NCBI GenBank assembly: GCA_001970855.1
Contig: LSSN01005632.1
Coordinates: forward strand, 1 to 12,812
Direction: 5' to 3'
DNA length: 12,812 bases
DNA from: Smittium culicis
Lineage: Eukaryota > Kickxellomycota > Harpellomycetes > Harpellales > Legeriomycetaceae
Numbering within the stretch: position 1 is the first letter of the stretch; the number at the start of each line of letters is the position of its first letter. Positions 1 through 10,250 of this stretch are shown here, one piece after another. Below the pieces are notes generated by a model. The model did not search any database. It worked only from the letters and a program-made list of their open reading frames with translations, and had not been told where the DNA came from. The position numbers and the translations under genes were made by a program.

Positions 1-25
1 GGGGGGGAGTCTAAACAATCTTTGA

Positions 26-42
26 GCCAGCTTCGAGCTGGC
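26..42. other. Perfect 7-bp stem-loop (GCCAGCT/AGCTGGC)
   Basis: GCCAGCT at 26-32 pairs exactly with AGCTGGC at 36-42 around the three-base loop TCG. It lies inside the GC-rich island. A stem this tight on a structured island fits an RNA element or the end of a transposon. No terminator function can be claimed in this eukaryotic setting. Confidence 0.6.
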
Positions 43-103
43 ACCGCCGATCAAAATTTTGAGCTGGAAACAGCCAAATTTTTGAACGGCATCCGCGTGC
101 CCA

Positions 104-134
104 GAACACTTATACTGCAATGTATAAGTGGTTC
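104..134. other. Long stem-loop (9 bp perfect, 12 bp with one bulge)
   Basis: CACTTATAC at 107-115 pairs with GTATAAGTG at 122-130 around a six-base loop. GAA at 104-106 extends the stem with TTC at 132-134 if G131 is bulged out. It is the second hairpin of the GC-rich island and is too good to be expected by chance in such a short segment. The role is unknown. Confidence 0.6.
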
Positions 135-209
135 ACCAGCCCCCTTGATCCAATGCCCAGTGGGTATGGAGCTGCTAGCGCGGCGGGGGTGGGTCGGTTG
201 AAAAAAAAA

Positions 210-625
210 TTTTTACATTGCTTTTTTTTATACTTATAATATTATTTTTAATGATCTCGCAAAAAAATTCTAATAAAAAAACTCAATTTCATAAAGCAAA
301 TTTATAAATTCGCCTAAAATATTTTAATAGTTTTACTATTTCAAGCTGTTTTTACATTTATCTTATAAAAAATTGTTTTTCAGTTGTAAATTTTTTTATT
401 TAATCTAGTTTGTTAGATTTGTTAGATTAATAATAGTACACTGCCTGAGAAAGGGATAATAAGATAGCTAAGATATAGCGTAGTATCAAAATGTAAAATA
501 ATTTAAAGTTTAAAATTTAACAAATTTGAAAGACAAAATATTAAATTATTAAAAAAAAATCAAATTTTATAAAAGTATAATACTTAAAAATACATTATCT
601 ATTCAAATACCTAAGTTATTCTTAA
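210..625. other. AT-rich stretch without recognisable gene
   Basis: The sequence is low in complexity, with many A and T runs and stop codons in all six frames. A short direct repeat TGTTAGATT occurs twice near 410-426. I see no RNA gene, promoter or coding frame that can be supported. Confidence 0.5.
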
Positions 626-1069
626 AAGAGAAGCAATTTTTGTGCTAAATTGCTGTTTATTATTCAAGAAAAAGACAGTATTACAGGCCAACATTATACA
701 TCTCGATATGCAAAAGCTCGAATAATAAATAAAATTTTAGAGAGTTCACATTAACAGAATATGTAAAATTTTATTTTGCCAATGACTCAATACTTATTAA
801 AGTTGAAAACAACCGATAAAGATGATATAAAATTCAGCCAAAAGATAAATTACTTATCCTATTTACATATTCAAGGCATTATTATAAATCTGAAAAGCTT
901 GACAGGGATTTTAATGTTTCTTGAATTGCAGTTTTCAAGTTGGCCAAAAAAACTTGCGAGATAATTTGAGAATCTTAAGTTAATAAATATTTTTTCCCAA
1001 TGAAAAAGCTTGAATAATTTTCACAGTAAATCATAATGCAAAATAATTTTGATGAGTAAATAATTAGCT

Positions 1070-1291
1070 GTGTTGCGATATTTAAAAAGTATCCAGCTGG
1101 TTCAATTTATGACAGAAAGATTTTTTTTCTTGTATAAATCCCATTACTGTGTAAAAATTAAAGTAGCGGTAGTACCAGAGGGTCGCTGCGATTTTGCTAT
1201 CATTATTCACGAAGGCATAGTTCATGTTATGACCGTTTCAAGCACTATGAGAAGAGAATATAAAGATTTTTTTAAAAAAATCTCAATCTGA
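1070..1291 (+). CDS. Unrecognised 73-codon reading frame, possibly a gene relic
   Basis: The frame encodes 73 residues. The second half (about residues 31-66) contains GRCDFAIIIHEGIVHV and a charged RREYKDFFKK segment, and its codons use more G and C than the surroundings, which is why it is listed. A frame this long is expected by chance in DNA this rich in A and T, and I recognise no family, so it may be spurious. If real, it is more likely the remnant of a decayed gene together with the small frame at 1335-1487 and the short open segments from about 626 onward than an intact small protein. No signal peptide or membrane segment is evident. No splice signals can be firmly assigned. Confidence 0.18.
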   Translation: MLRYLKSIQLVQFMTERFFFLYKSHYCVKIKVAVVPEGRCDFAIIIHEGIVHVMTVSSTMRREYKDFFKKISI

Positions 1292-1334
1292 TTTTATATT
1301 TCCAGACTCAGAAGACTTATAAGGATGGTTCATA

Positions 1335-1487
1335 ATGGTTAATAAACGATACGTAGGTTCAATTAAAAAATTTAGAGTAGTATTTCAAAATAAAAGAAAT
1401 CAAGAGATGCTTAGGCAAATCACGCATAAATTCAAACAGAGTCGCATTAATTCCAATCAAAACCTACCAGCTAGTCAACAGAATTGA
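1335..1487 (+). CDS. Unrecognised 50-codon basic reading frame, doubtful
   Basis: ATG at 1335 opens 50 codons ending in TGA at 1485-1487. The product would be strongly basic and Gln/Asn-rich (VNKRYVGSIKKF near the start, many K, R, Q and N residues). It lies 43 bp after the frame ending at 1291, in a different frame, and a possible acceptor-like TTTCCAG lies between them near 1302-1308. The two could be pieces of one decayed gene. Length alone gives no support, and I recognise no family. Confidence 0.1.
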   Translation: MVNKRYVGSIKKFRVVFQNKRNQEMLRQITHKFKQSRINSNQNLPASQQN

Positions 1488-1695
1488 AAATTAGATATCC
1501 ATAATAAGCGAATAATATTCGTATATTATTTTTGGAGACTAAAAAATAAGTTTTCTGTAATAAGCCTTCAGAAAATTTCAGATACATTTATAATTTTGAC
1601 TAATTTCTACATAGCAAAGCATACATAGAAAAATAAAGATGAATAGTACGATGACTCATTGAAATTTAAACTGCTTGATTATGTCTAAAAAAATT

Positions 1696-1736
1696 AAGAA
1701 AAAAAGAAGAAAAGAGAAGAAAAGAGAAAAAGAGAA
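1696..1736. repeat. 41-bp homopurine (GA-rich) tract
   Basis: Every base from 1696 to 1736 is A or G, including two adjacent copies of GAAGAAAAGA. Such tracts can form triplex or H-DNA structures. A reading frame from ATG at 1681 runs through it and gives a short lysine/arginine-rich peptide ending at a TAA near 1771, which is best explained as low-complexity sequence, not as a gene. Confidence 0.6.
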
Positions 1737-1739
1737 TAA

Positions 1740-2481
1740 AAAATGGTTAATATTTATATATAGCTTCCAATAAAACGGTCTAGGGCCTTTGAAAACAGAA
1801 AAAGCTAGCCTTGAATTTAATTTATCAGGTAAATTGGTAATAATCTGTACGAAAGGAGTTTGGATAGATAAATAAGAAATAGAATTTCCTAGGAAATTTA
1901 TTTAACGAAATCTGATTAATCAAGTCCTCAAAATTAAATAAATTACTTTAAAAAAGAATAGTATTTTTTTACTATACTATAATAAATTTATTTTCAATAT
2001 GTGTAATAATTGAGAATAACTTAGTTCAACAGATTTTAATTTTGAGTAAAAAAATATAAAAAATAATGATATTCTATATTATATTTTTTAATTATTTTTT
2101 CCTCATCATTTTTACTTTTAATATATTTAAAGTTAAAATAATCACACATTAATATTTTAATTTACTGATTCGACGGATGCTACTCTATCTGATTATTATG
2201 AGATTTAAATGAATTTTGAAAATTGAAATATATAATCATCCTAATATTTTTTTGAAATATTTTATTACTTTGCTCAACTTTCTCATAAGAGTTTTAATGT
2301 GCAAAAAAATAATCATAAAAAACAAAAAATAAATAATTGAAGCACACTAAAATGACATAGACTAAACTTTATAAAAAAGATTATAGATAAATTAATATAT
2401 TAATATTCGTTTAAAAAAAATGAATTTTCTTTATATAGAATAATCGGAACTACTGGTGAAAAATTAAAGTGCATTTATTTG
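1740..2481. other. AT-rich stretch without recognisable gene
   Basis: No coding frame or RNA gene is visible. Around 2046-2100 there are A-runs followed by complementary T-runs that form imperfect inverted repeats. A perfect 14-bp palindrome ATTAATATATTAAT sits at 2391-2404. Both are of the kind expected in extremely AT-rich DNA. Confidence 0.5.
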
Positions 2482-2678
2482 TAAATAATGATATTGGTTG
2501 GATTATAATCGTCTCAGAAAAAAAAGTTTTTCAAAATTATTTAATTTTTTCTATATAAAAAATTCAGTCATACTATTATTAAATAATGATATTGGTTGGA
2601 TTATAATCGTCTCAGAAAAAAAAGTTTTTCAAAATTATTTAATTTTTTCTATATAAAAAATTCAGTCATACTATTATT
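2482..2678. repeat. Perfect 98-bp tandem duplication
   Basis: The unit at 2483-2580 is followed immediately by an identical copy at 2581-2678. One matching base precedes the first copy and about four matching bases follow the second, after which the sequence diverges. Both copies share TGATATTGGTTGGATTATAA and the run of eight A after CTCAG. Complete identity between copies in otherwise degenerate DNA points to a very recent duplication, or to an assembly artefact. The unit encodes nothing recognisable. Confidence 0.9.
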
Positions 2679-2682
2679 AAAT

Positions 2683-3024
2683 CAAATTTTAGCTGAATAG
2701 AGCGTTTGTGATTTCTAAAAAACCAGTAGTTTAATTTGATATCAGCTTAAATTCTTAATATGGACATAATTCATGATTTATTGTTATTTCGTTATTGAAG
2801 CAATGTTTTTTATTTTTTATTTGGTAAAATTTTAGCAAAAAAAATTTTATTTTATTTTCATAGTATTTATCTAAAAAAGGAATAACATCTTGCTCAAAAT
2901 TACTAATGTAAAACTTTATATTCTAGTAAGTATATAAAATACAACTTATAGTTCAAAATATAGATCTGAGTTATAGAAATATAAAGTTTTTTTTACCACA
3001 CAACACAGCAATTTGAAATTATAT
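2683..3024. other. AT-rich stretch without recognisable gene
   Basis: Stop codons occur throughout all frames. No RNA gene, repeat or regulatory site stands out. Confidence 0.45.
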
Positions 3025-3047
3025 ATTTTAAAATAATATTTTAAAAT
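3025..3047. repeat. Perfect 11-bp inverted repeat with one-base centre
   Basis: ATTTTAAAATA at 3025-3035 and TATTTTAAAAT at 3037-3047 are exact reverse complements around A3036, giving a potential cruciform. It is built only of A and T, so chance is a reasonable explanation. Confidence 0.55.
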
Positions 3048-4803
3048 TTTTTATATCAAAAAGTATTGACCTAACTTTTTTTCTTTTCTTAAAAATTTTA
3101 TTAATTTAAAGCTTAGTCCTTCAAAAAAACCAAAACAATTGCATGATTCACCTGGCTTAATCAAAACCTACCCTGATGTATTTAAAAGACAAAATAAATG
3201 ATGTGAATCAATTATGATTTTCTTTAAAATTTAAATGAGCATCGAGCTATCACAATTATGATCCTATTTAAAATAAATAACACTGTGGATCGTTTTACGA
3301 AGTTTTGGTTATGAAGAAAAAGTAGCCGACTATATTTTATAAAAAAGGCGAATTTCTCTAATTTGCCGAAATATATGTAATCAGCAAATAAAATTTATAC
3401 ATTTCAATTCCAAAATACAAAGGTGATACTTTTAAAAAAAAGTTTTATTCCATAAAAAAAACTTAAAGCCCAGTAATAGCAAATAGGATTTGAACACCGA
3501 TGTTAGTAGAAATGAAATAAAACTAAACATAAATGAAAAACCTATCCTAAAAAAATTTTTATAAGAAAACCTCGTCGCTAAAATTAGACAAAGAACTACT
3601 AATTTTCATCTAATATAAACCTAAACTATACGTACCTATTGCAAATCAGGGGGTCAGATCGAAGATAGCTGTAAAAAAATAAATGAGAAAAGATTAAATG
3701 AGCATTTTGATACTCTCTAACCAAATTAGACCAATAAAAAAAAATTAGTATTATTTGAACAGTGATTAAACTAATGATTTTGATATTAAAAAATCAAAAA
3801 AATCAAAAAAAAAATTCAAAAGTAAAATCTGTTAGCGCTAGTGAATTAAATTTAATATATTAAGCTCTATAGTTAAATTAACTAGTAACGCCCCTAGATT
3901 GTAAATATAAAACACAATGATAATATTCATTCATAAATAATTAATATTTTATCAGATTTAGAAACTAAACAGAAACTTTGGATACTACTCTTTTAACGAT
4001 GAATGAATAATAAAAAAATCTTAAAAGTATAATATATAGCCTAAATTTTTATTAATTTTCCATTCTAATCTAGATTAATACAATAAATTTAATGAAAGAA
4101 ACATTAAACTATCAGTAATAGAAATAGCCCAGAAAATATAAATAACATCAATAATGCGAATAATTATTTTGAAAAAAAAAATGATACACCAAACAGGGAT
4201 TAAACACGTTTATTAAATTAATATACAATAAATATATATCTTGTGAAATTAAAAAATGAACTTATAAACATCATAAATGATCTTTCATTCTGGCTAGTAA
4301 GTGAAAATCGTGTAATTATATATCCAGAGTTTACAAAAATTCGCAAAGAACTTTGAAAGTTTATGACATAGTTTAATTTGATGAAAAAATCATAAATCTA
4401 GATAAATTGTAGTTTATTTATTTTTATTGTAAAAAATGCATTTTCCTCTTAGATATTGAGCCAAATAAACTTTAAAAATTTATACTCATAACTTTTACTT
4501 CAATAATTTACATTGTTTAATAAACGTCACGTATTTCTCAGAATTTGATAAATATTAATATTTTTTAATTTTTTTGCGCAATTATTGCGAAATCTTTATT
4601 GATGAAATAGTTCATTTTAAAATAAGCTTAAGGAAAAATAATAAATAAGTACATGAGAATAAAGTTTTATTATTTATAGCTTAATTATTTTACTTTTTTT
4701 CACAACCTTATGAAATTTCAGAGACGGTCATTAGGTTAGTAGCTGTATTTTATTTTCATCAGGTACGTAACTCGAAGACCGACAAAGGAATTAGCTTGAT
4801 AGA
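3048..4803. other. 1.75-kb gene desert
   Basis: I find no open frame of note, no tRNA or rRNA gene and no tandem repeat. Points of slightly higher GC are near 3641-3670 (a GGGGGTCAG stretch) and 4721-4790, where CGGTC (4725-4729) and GACCG (4777-4781) could pair. A palindrome TTGCGCAA lies near 4574. AATCAAAACCTACC near 3159 also occurs near 1457, a 14-base match that may mark fragments of one dispersed repeat. Confidence 0.45.
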
Positions 4804-4829
4804 ATAATAATTTATTATGGTTCGAACCA
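4804..4829. repeat. AT hairpin followed by 12-bp palindrome TGGTTCGAACCA
   Basis: ATAATAA at 4804-4810 pairs with TTATTAT at 4812-4818 around one base. Immediately after it, TGGTTCGAACCA at 4818-4829 is a perfect palindrome. The core GGTTCGAACC resembles a tRNA T-arm or B box, but no acceptor, D or anticodon arm can be folded around it. It is listed as a structure only. Confidence 0.5.
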
Positions 4830-6632
4830 AGTATACCATTTTTTAATCTATATTTTTATCTTACCAATAAAATTACGAAATAAAAAAAGCGCTGTTTATC
4901 ACTATGGGCATATATTTTTGGTCAAAAGCGTTAAAATGAATTAATAATATTTATTTTCTAGCAAATAAAAGCGTGATTTTTATTTATATTTAGCTGAAAT
5001 ATTTACAAGTTAGTTTATTCTAGATAATACAAGATGTTTTCAAAAACTAAGTCTAGCTATCAATAGTTAATATGAATTTTTTCAATAAAAAATAATTTTA
5101 AAAAATAACTTGGCTTAAAAATCAAAGCACGCATGATTTAATAAATTATGTTGGTAAAAAAAAAATGAAAGGCGTATTTCCGAAATATTCAAGTTATTTC
5201 AAGATACTCTATAGTAAAAATTTTTTTACAGATCACTGCAAAATAACTGAATTTTATTGGTTTTTCACAATTCTTATAACTTAATAACTACATTTTATAA
5301 TAGTTCTAGTACTTATCAATAGGTTATTTATTATATTTTTAATTTATCATATTTATTTAATATAGGTGATATCAATTAATATGACACCATAGAATCGATA
5401 ATAAGGTTTAAAATAAAATTAATAATAATAAAAACTCAAAAATTTTGCAATCGATAGTTGTAATCAGAATTAAATTTAATGATTACCGTCAAATTTATAA
5501 AAATTTATGCCCAAGCTCAATATTAGTCTCTATAAAAAAACCTTTTAAAATTTCATTTTACATTGATTCGATAAGAAGAATGAAATATAGTTTTAATCTT
5601 AATTAAAAACAGATAGAAGATTATAGAAATGGGGGAATCTTTAAGAAGAGAGCTTTTTATGCGTATAGAATTACAATTTACAAAATTTTATATTTAACTA
5701 TTCTCCAATAAAAAGCTTTTGCAATTATTTTAGCAAATGATACTTTAAAGATGAAATGAATATATAGAAAAATCGAACCGTCTATTCAATTATGCCAATA
5801 AAATCTTTATCTCAATTATATTTAGTCTAATAATTTTGAGCTGAAACAGAGTGTTTTCTCATTCGAATTTCCCAAATAAAGAATAATTATGACAATAGTC
5901 GTAATTTTATTAAAGATAAGATTTTTTTCTATTTGATGCTATCTATCAAATTAAAAAAAACTAAATTTCTACGTATTTATCGTTTAAAACACTTTAAATG
6001 TAGTCTAAAGCTTAAAAAAATATCGCTTTCCCTGTGATTTATGAAATTAGTCACATTAAGAATACCTTATCTCGGTCAACCTGGCTCACCTAACTATCTA
6101 TGACCGTGAAAATTCAATCAGAATATTTAACCATGCGAATTCTGTAAATTTAAAATTAGCAAAAAATCACTAATAATGATATTGAGTATTTTCATTGCTT
6201 TTATCGAAGTCATTTACTATTTTTCGGAATTTTTTTAGTAAATTTTTGATCATTTATTGAAATCAGTCCCTTAAAAATCTTTATCGGTAATATAATTTCA
6301 ATCGATATAGAAAGAATCATAAAAAAATTAAATTGATACATTATTATAAATGTGTCGGATAATTCCCGTTTCTCCTTCTAGTTTTTAATAAGCGTTTGGA
6401 TTAGGATTTATTTTTATGGTTCCAAGGATATAACTTGTTTTATGAATATATTTAAATAAATTAGAAAATTTTTTATTTGATTTTATGTATTTTTATTATT
6501 TTTTTTTTGTAAAAGCTTGTGTTTGTCCCGCATAAAATAAAAATATTATTCTTCTCAATTTATAGAGTTTTTAACCCATATAACTATTAAAATGAGATTA
6601 AAAGATAAAGATATTTTTTAATGTTTAAAATA
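4830..6632. other. 1.8-kb gene desert
   Basis: No gene-like frame, RNA gene or tandem repeat is visible. A short GC-richer stretch at about 6070-6110 (with ACCTGGCTCACC) stands out slightly and has a loose match (CACCTGGCTTAATC) near 3150, but nothing can be assigned to it. Confidence 0.45.
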
Positions 6633-6752
6633 AAGTATAAAATTAAGTATAAAATTAAGTATAAAATTAAGTATAAAATTAAGTATAAAATTAAGTATAA
6701 AATTAAGTATAAAATTAAGTATAAAATTAAGTATAAAATTAAGTATATAATT
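6633..6752. repeat. 12-bp minisatellite, about ten units of AAGTATAAAATT
   Basis: Nine perfect units of AAGTATAAAATT run from 6633 to 6740. A tenth with one mismatch (AAGTATATAATT) follows at 6741-6752. Since 12 is a multiple of three, one frame reads through the array and yields an artificial IKYK peptide repeat from an ATG at 6621. This is a by-product of the repeat, not evidence of a protein. The homogeneity of the units suggests recent expansion by slippage or unequal exchange. Confidence 0.95.
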
Positions 6753-6989
6753 AGCATAAGAAGAATTTTGATATTAAAAAATAATACAAAGTTTTATTCC
6801 TTAGCAAAACATAGCTACCCAAATGACTCATCAGACTAATCGTATTAAATCTGAATTCTTAAAATCCAGATTCACAAAGGATTCTCTTTGTAGTCTCTAG
6901 ATCTAATAAATTTTCTTTGTCGTGGTTAATATCTACGAAAATGTACTCCTAAAATCACATTTATATAAGATAATAATAATATTTAGCAA

Positions 6990-7700
6990 AAAAGCTTATT
7001 TATAAGCATTTCAGACCTACAATAAGTAGTAAAATTTCATTCATATCCCTTTCGATAGTATAATATAATAATATTTACATGAATCCACATTCCGCTGTGT
7101 TCTTGAATATATGCTTTATTTCATGAATAATTATTTTTTATTCTATAGGCTTCGAAATTCTTGCCAACCTATTTCATAACCGTGCTTTTGCTATCTATAC
7201 ATGTCATTATCGCTGCAAATATATTTTTTTTAACCCTTTTTATGTATACAAGTGAACAAAATCCAAGCATTGTGTAGTTAATGTTTCATAATCGAATTTA
7301 AATTACCGATTGAATTTCGAAACGCATCCAAATAAGGCTTAAATTCTCATCAATGAAATGTTAAGCTATTATTTTATTATTTTTTATTCCAAAAGATTTA
7401 GCCCATACATTATTAATTGCTTTAATTAAGCTGTCTTTACTTGAGATTTAAATTTTGGGATTAAAATCTACAATTATTATAGCTTTATTTCTTTAAAAAT
7501 CCGTACGATCAACATTTATTTGGGATATTTTTTTGCATTGCCGACCACAAATCAAAGTTAAAATTACCCAAATTTTCCCTCGTAAATCTTTACAGCTCTT
7601 TTCTTTTCAGAATCCAATAATTCATGCTTTCTATCTTTCATCCAGTTTTATAGTTTGTGGTAGGAAACTTCAAATTCAGGACATTAAAATAATATTAGGT
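6990..7700 (-). pseudogene. Possible heavily decayed coding relic on the minus strand
   Basis: Read on the minus strand, one frame from about 7545 down to 6990 keeps protein-like stretches between roughly eleven stops, for example VILTLICGRQCKKISQ, INNVWAKSFGIKNN, AAIMTCIDSKSTVMK and IQEHSGMWIHVN. Another frame just before it (about 7700-7560) reads NWMKDRKHELLDSEKK, and a one-base shift would join them. Stop density is somewhat below what the base composition predicts, and W, C, G and H are commoner than in random AT-rich translation. The + strand frame at 7533-7823 has the Ser/Phe/Leu/Ile-rich composition typical of an antisense shadow. I recognise no family, and chance remains possible. 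Confidence 0.2.
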
Positions 7701-7829
7701 TTTGTAAAAAGTTCAAGTTTACCAATGGTATACAGATTAAAATTTGTATATTGTCGCGTGTCGATAATTAATTTATCTCAAGATATAATTAAAAATTCAA
7801 ATTTTAGCATTTTATCAGATTAGTGTTTT

Positions 7830-8613
7830 GAAAGCGGCGTTCAACTTAAATTGCCATTTATGACCAATAATTACTCTATTATTTGTAAAAATAATAGAAT
7901 TATAACATTTTCTATTCCAATATTTCTGTATTAAATGGGGACTCGGTCTTATAAAACACTTATTTATCTATTACTTTTTTTTCTTTTAGAGTTATGATAT
8001 TATCTTTATTTATTTTGTTACATACAAAGAATTGGGCTAATAACTATTTTTTTTTAGCAGATTAGATTATAAGAATGTTTTGGAAGAGTATGTATATAAA
8101 TAAAAATGATTGAATTATTCATTATTATATTCAAATAATTACAAATTTTTCTAATGAAAATTCCCTCAAACTAAATAAATAAAGCAAACTGGGTTATGCG
8201 AGTTACAAGTTCAATACTTTTTACTCCATCAAAAATAAAGTTATAATATGTTTTATCAAAAGGATTCTATATTCTTAAAATAAATATTAAATAAATTTCT
8301 TAATAATTTGGATGTATTTTCATTTTCTTTCCAAGTTCAAGTATTTATAGGCACAAATACTTATTACTTACTATCTCACCATTTTTTTTGTATTAAATGA
8401 TTTTTTATCTATAAATATATGTATTTAAAATTTTTTTAAATTCATACAGAGCTTGGCTTCTTAGAAAAAGAAAAGTATTCTTATATGCGCTATAACGCCT
8501 CCTTAAAAATTCATCTAATAACAGACTGAAAGATTTTTTCCATAAAATAAGCATTTAATATCCTATTTATAAATAGATTTGATGTAATTAGAATTTGATT
8601 TCAACAAAATTTC
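7830..8613. other. AT-rich stretch without recognisable gene
   Basis: No coding frame, RNA gene or repeat can be supported here. The sequence is dominated by A/T runs. Confidence 0.45.
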
Positions 8614-8838
8614 ATGGTAATGGATACGCGTTTCTCACAAAAAAAATTGATGATAAAAATGAAACTTGATTATAAATTTCATATTCATTTTTTTTTCTAT
8701 GAAAAAGATAGTGGAAGTGTGTCTATTTGCGCACTGCTACAAAGAAATGATTATATTTTGAGAATTTATAATTTACTTTCAGCAAAGAAGAAAAAAAATA
8801 TTTCTCTTTTAACCCTTTCAGGCAACAGATACCTTTAA

Positions 8839-9483
8839 CCTTTTTAAAAATCATAATTGGATAGGTAAATATTAAATCAATCATTATTGTATATTCTGAT
8901 GTTATTTGCCAAAAAATTATTAAAAACCTATATATATATTAAATATTTTCACATTGTTAGATAATTTTTGTATTTCATAAAATTAAACCGCTCCCGATAG
9001 GGTTAAACCAAGACATAGTTATTCATTACTATATAATTTAGTCTATGGTACATATTAACAACCTTAAAACTGGCTTTAATTTTCTAACTAATAATTTGAC
9101 GAATTTAATCTAAATTTACTAGAAAAAAATTAGTAAAGAAAATTCAAAAAAGTACACCAAAAATTATAAAATGTTATTTCATTAATTAAATCAAAAATCA
9201 AGCTATTAAATATAAAATAATTATTATTATTAAATAAAAATCTAATTTTGTTTTATCTTTAACTTTATTTTGCTTTTTAAAATAAAATTTTAACGTTAAA
9301 ATATCCTAATGACAAAAATATATAATTTTATATAATTATTTATAGTATATGAGAAATAGGCTATAAAAATATAGAGTAATTTTTGCCCCTAAATAACCAA
9401 TCTTGAAAAAAGTTTTATATCTTATGATAATTATTTGAGTTATTTATATCAACCATATACTTTATATTGATTTGCGGAATGAG
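8839..9483. other. AT-rich stretch before the transposon
   Basis: No gene is visible. A small GC-richer spot at about 8988-9012 contains CCC-GATA-GGG, which could form a very short stem, but it matches no known signal. Confidence 0.45.
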
Positions 9484-9510
9484 TACAGGTATTTAAATAA
9501 ATATTTAAAT
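9484..9510. repeat. Candidate left terminus with adjoining AT hairpin
   Basis: TA at 9484-9485 would be the target duplication, followed by CAGGTA at 9486-9491. ATTTAAATA (9491-9499) and TATTTAAAT (9502-9510) are perfect inverted arms around AA and begin at the last base of that match. The right terminus continues with a CCCTCGC/ATTCGCGG-type sequence that is absent here, so agreement stops after six element bases. The position is plausible, but the short match could be chance. Confidence 0.3.
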
Positions 9511-10250
9511 CAAAATACTATTAAAATAAAACTATGATTTATTTCTAAGAAAATGGCAATTTTATAAATTGAAGCTAAAAATAACTAAAACTCGGTTCAG
9601 TCAAAGTATTTAAAAAATTTTTTATTGAGCTGAAATACTGGTTTTTCTTATAAAACTATAATTATAATAAAAATACATTCCTTAACTTTTTTACTATTGT
9701 TTAAGTATATTAAATGGAAACCCAATCGAAAAAAAAGAGAAAGTCTATGTCAATATCTGAAAAGATAGAAGTTCTAAACGCACTTCATAATGTAAACAAT
9801 GCATCCAAAGTTGCAAAAATGAAAGGAATAAATGAAAGCACTTTGAGAGATATTATTAAAAATTCTGAAAAAATTAGGAAATTCGATACAATTTCGTCTA
9901 GTTATAGTAAAGATAAGACTTTTTATCATAGACGTGAGATCATTTCTAAAATGGAAAAAAGTCTAAAAGAATGGATAGAACTACAGTTGAGAAATAATTC
10001 TGCAGCTACAACAGCATCTATTAAGCAAAAAGCACAGTAAATATTTCAGAATATTAAAGAAGCTTTCCCAAGCGAAGATAATATCACCTTATCTGCAAAT
10101 AGTTGGTGGTTTGAAAATTTTAAACGTAGGGAAGGACTCCATAATATAAAATTTACTGGAGAAGCAGCGAGTGGTGATCATATAGCAGCAAGCGAATTCC
10201 CTAATGAATTGAATAGAGTTATTAAAGAAGGGGATTATCTGCCCTGTCAG

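Larger units (their letters stand above)
1..209. other. GC-rich structured island with A9 tail, unassigned repeat-like segment
   Basis: This segment is far richer in G and C than the rest of the window and stops abruptly at a run of nine A residues (201-209), after which ordinary AT-rich sequence begins. It starts at the window edge with seven G residues, so its 5' limit is unknown. It holds two strong hairpins (26-42 and 104-134). Frame 1 is open from the window edge to a TGA at 199-201 (66 codons without ATG near the start), which is not improbable at this base composition. The minus strand also has long, once-interrupted frames. The sharp boundary and A-run suggest the end of a SINE-, LINE- or retrocopy-type insertion. 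I find no tRNA A/B boxes, no 5S, SRP or snRNA motifs and no recognisable protein. Which strand matters is unknown. Confidence 0.45.

Noticed and set aside
1..145. HDV-like or hammerhead self-cleaving ribozyme in the GC-rich island
   Set aside because: The leading G-run has no adjacent complementary strand in the double-pseudoknot order, and no CTGATGA hammerhead core is present.
776..964. 62-codon plus-strand frame
   Set aside because: Short, without motifs, and of chance-level length. Another frame over the same bases looks equally protein-like.
3485..3499. tRNA T-arm-like sequence on the minus strand (CGGTGTTCAAATCCT)
   Set aside because: The T stem does not pair properly, and no acceptor, anticodon or D arm can be found beside it.
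4818..4829. B-box-like GGTTCGAACC as a possible tRNA or SINE
   Set aside because: No A box, cloverleaf or tail can be placed around it; the palindrome alone explains the match.
6621..6839. 72-codon plus-strand frame with IKYK repeats
   Set aside because: It is the translation of the 12-bp minisatellite plus a short unrelated tail; no protein evidence.
7533..7823. 96-codon plus-strand frame
   Set aside because: Its Ser/Phe/Leu/Ile-rich composition is that of an antisense reading of the possible minus-strand relic, and no family is recognisable.
8614..8838. 74-codon plus-strand frame
   Set aside because: The length is expected by chance at this base composition; no motif, no compositional difference from the flanks and no family resemblance.
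10037..10049. GTAAATATTTCAG as a mini-intron that would remove the first in-frame TAA
   Set aside because: Thirteen bases is too short for splicing, and its removal would shift the frame of the conserved downstream helix-turn-helix.
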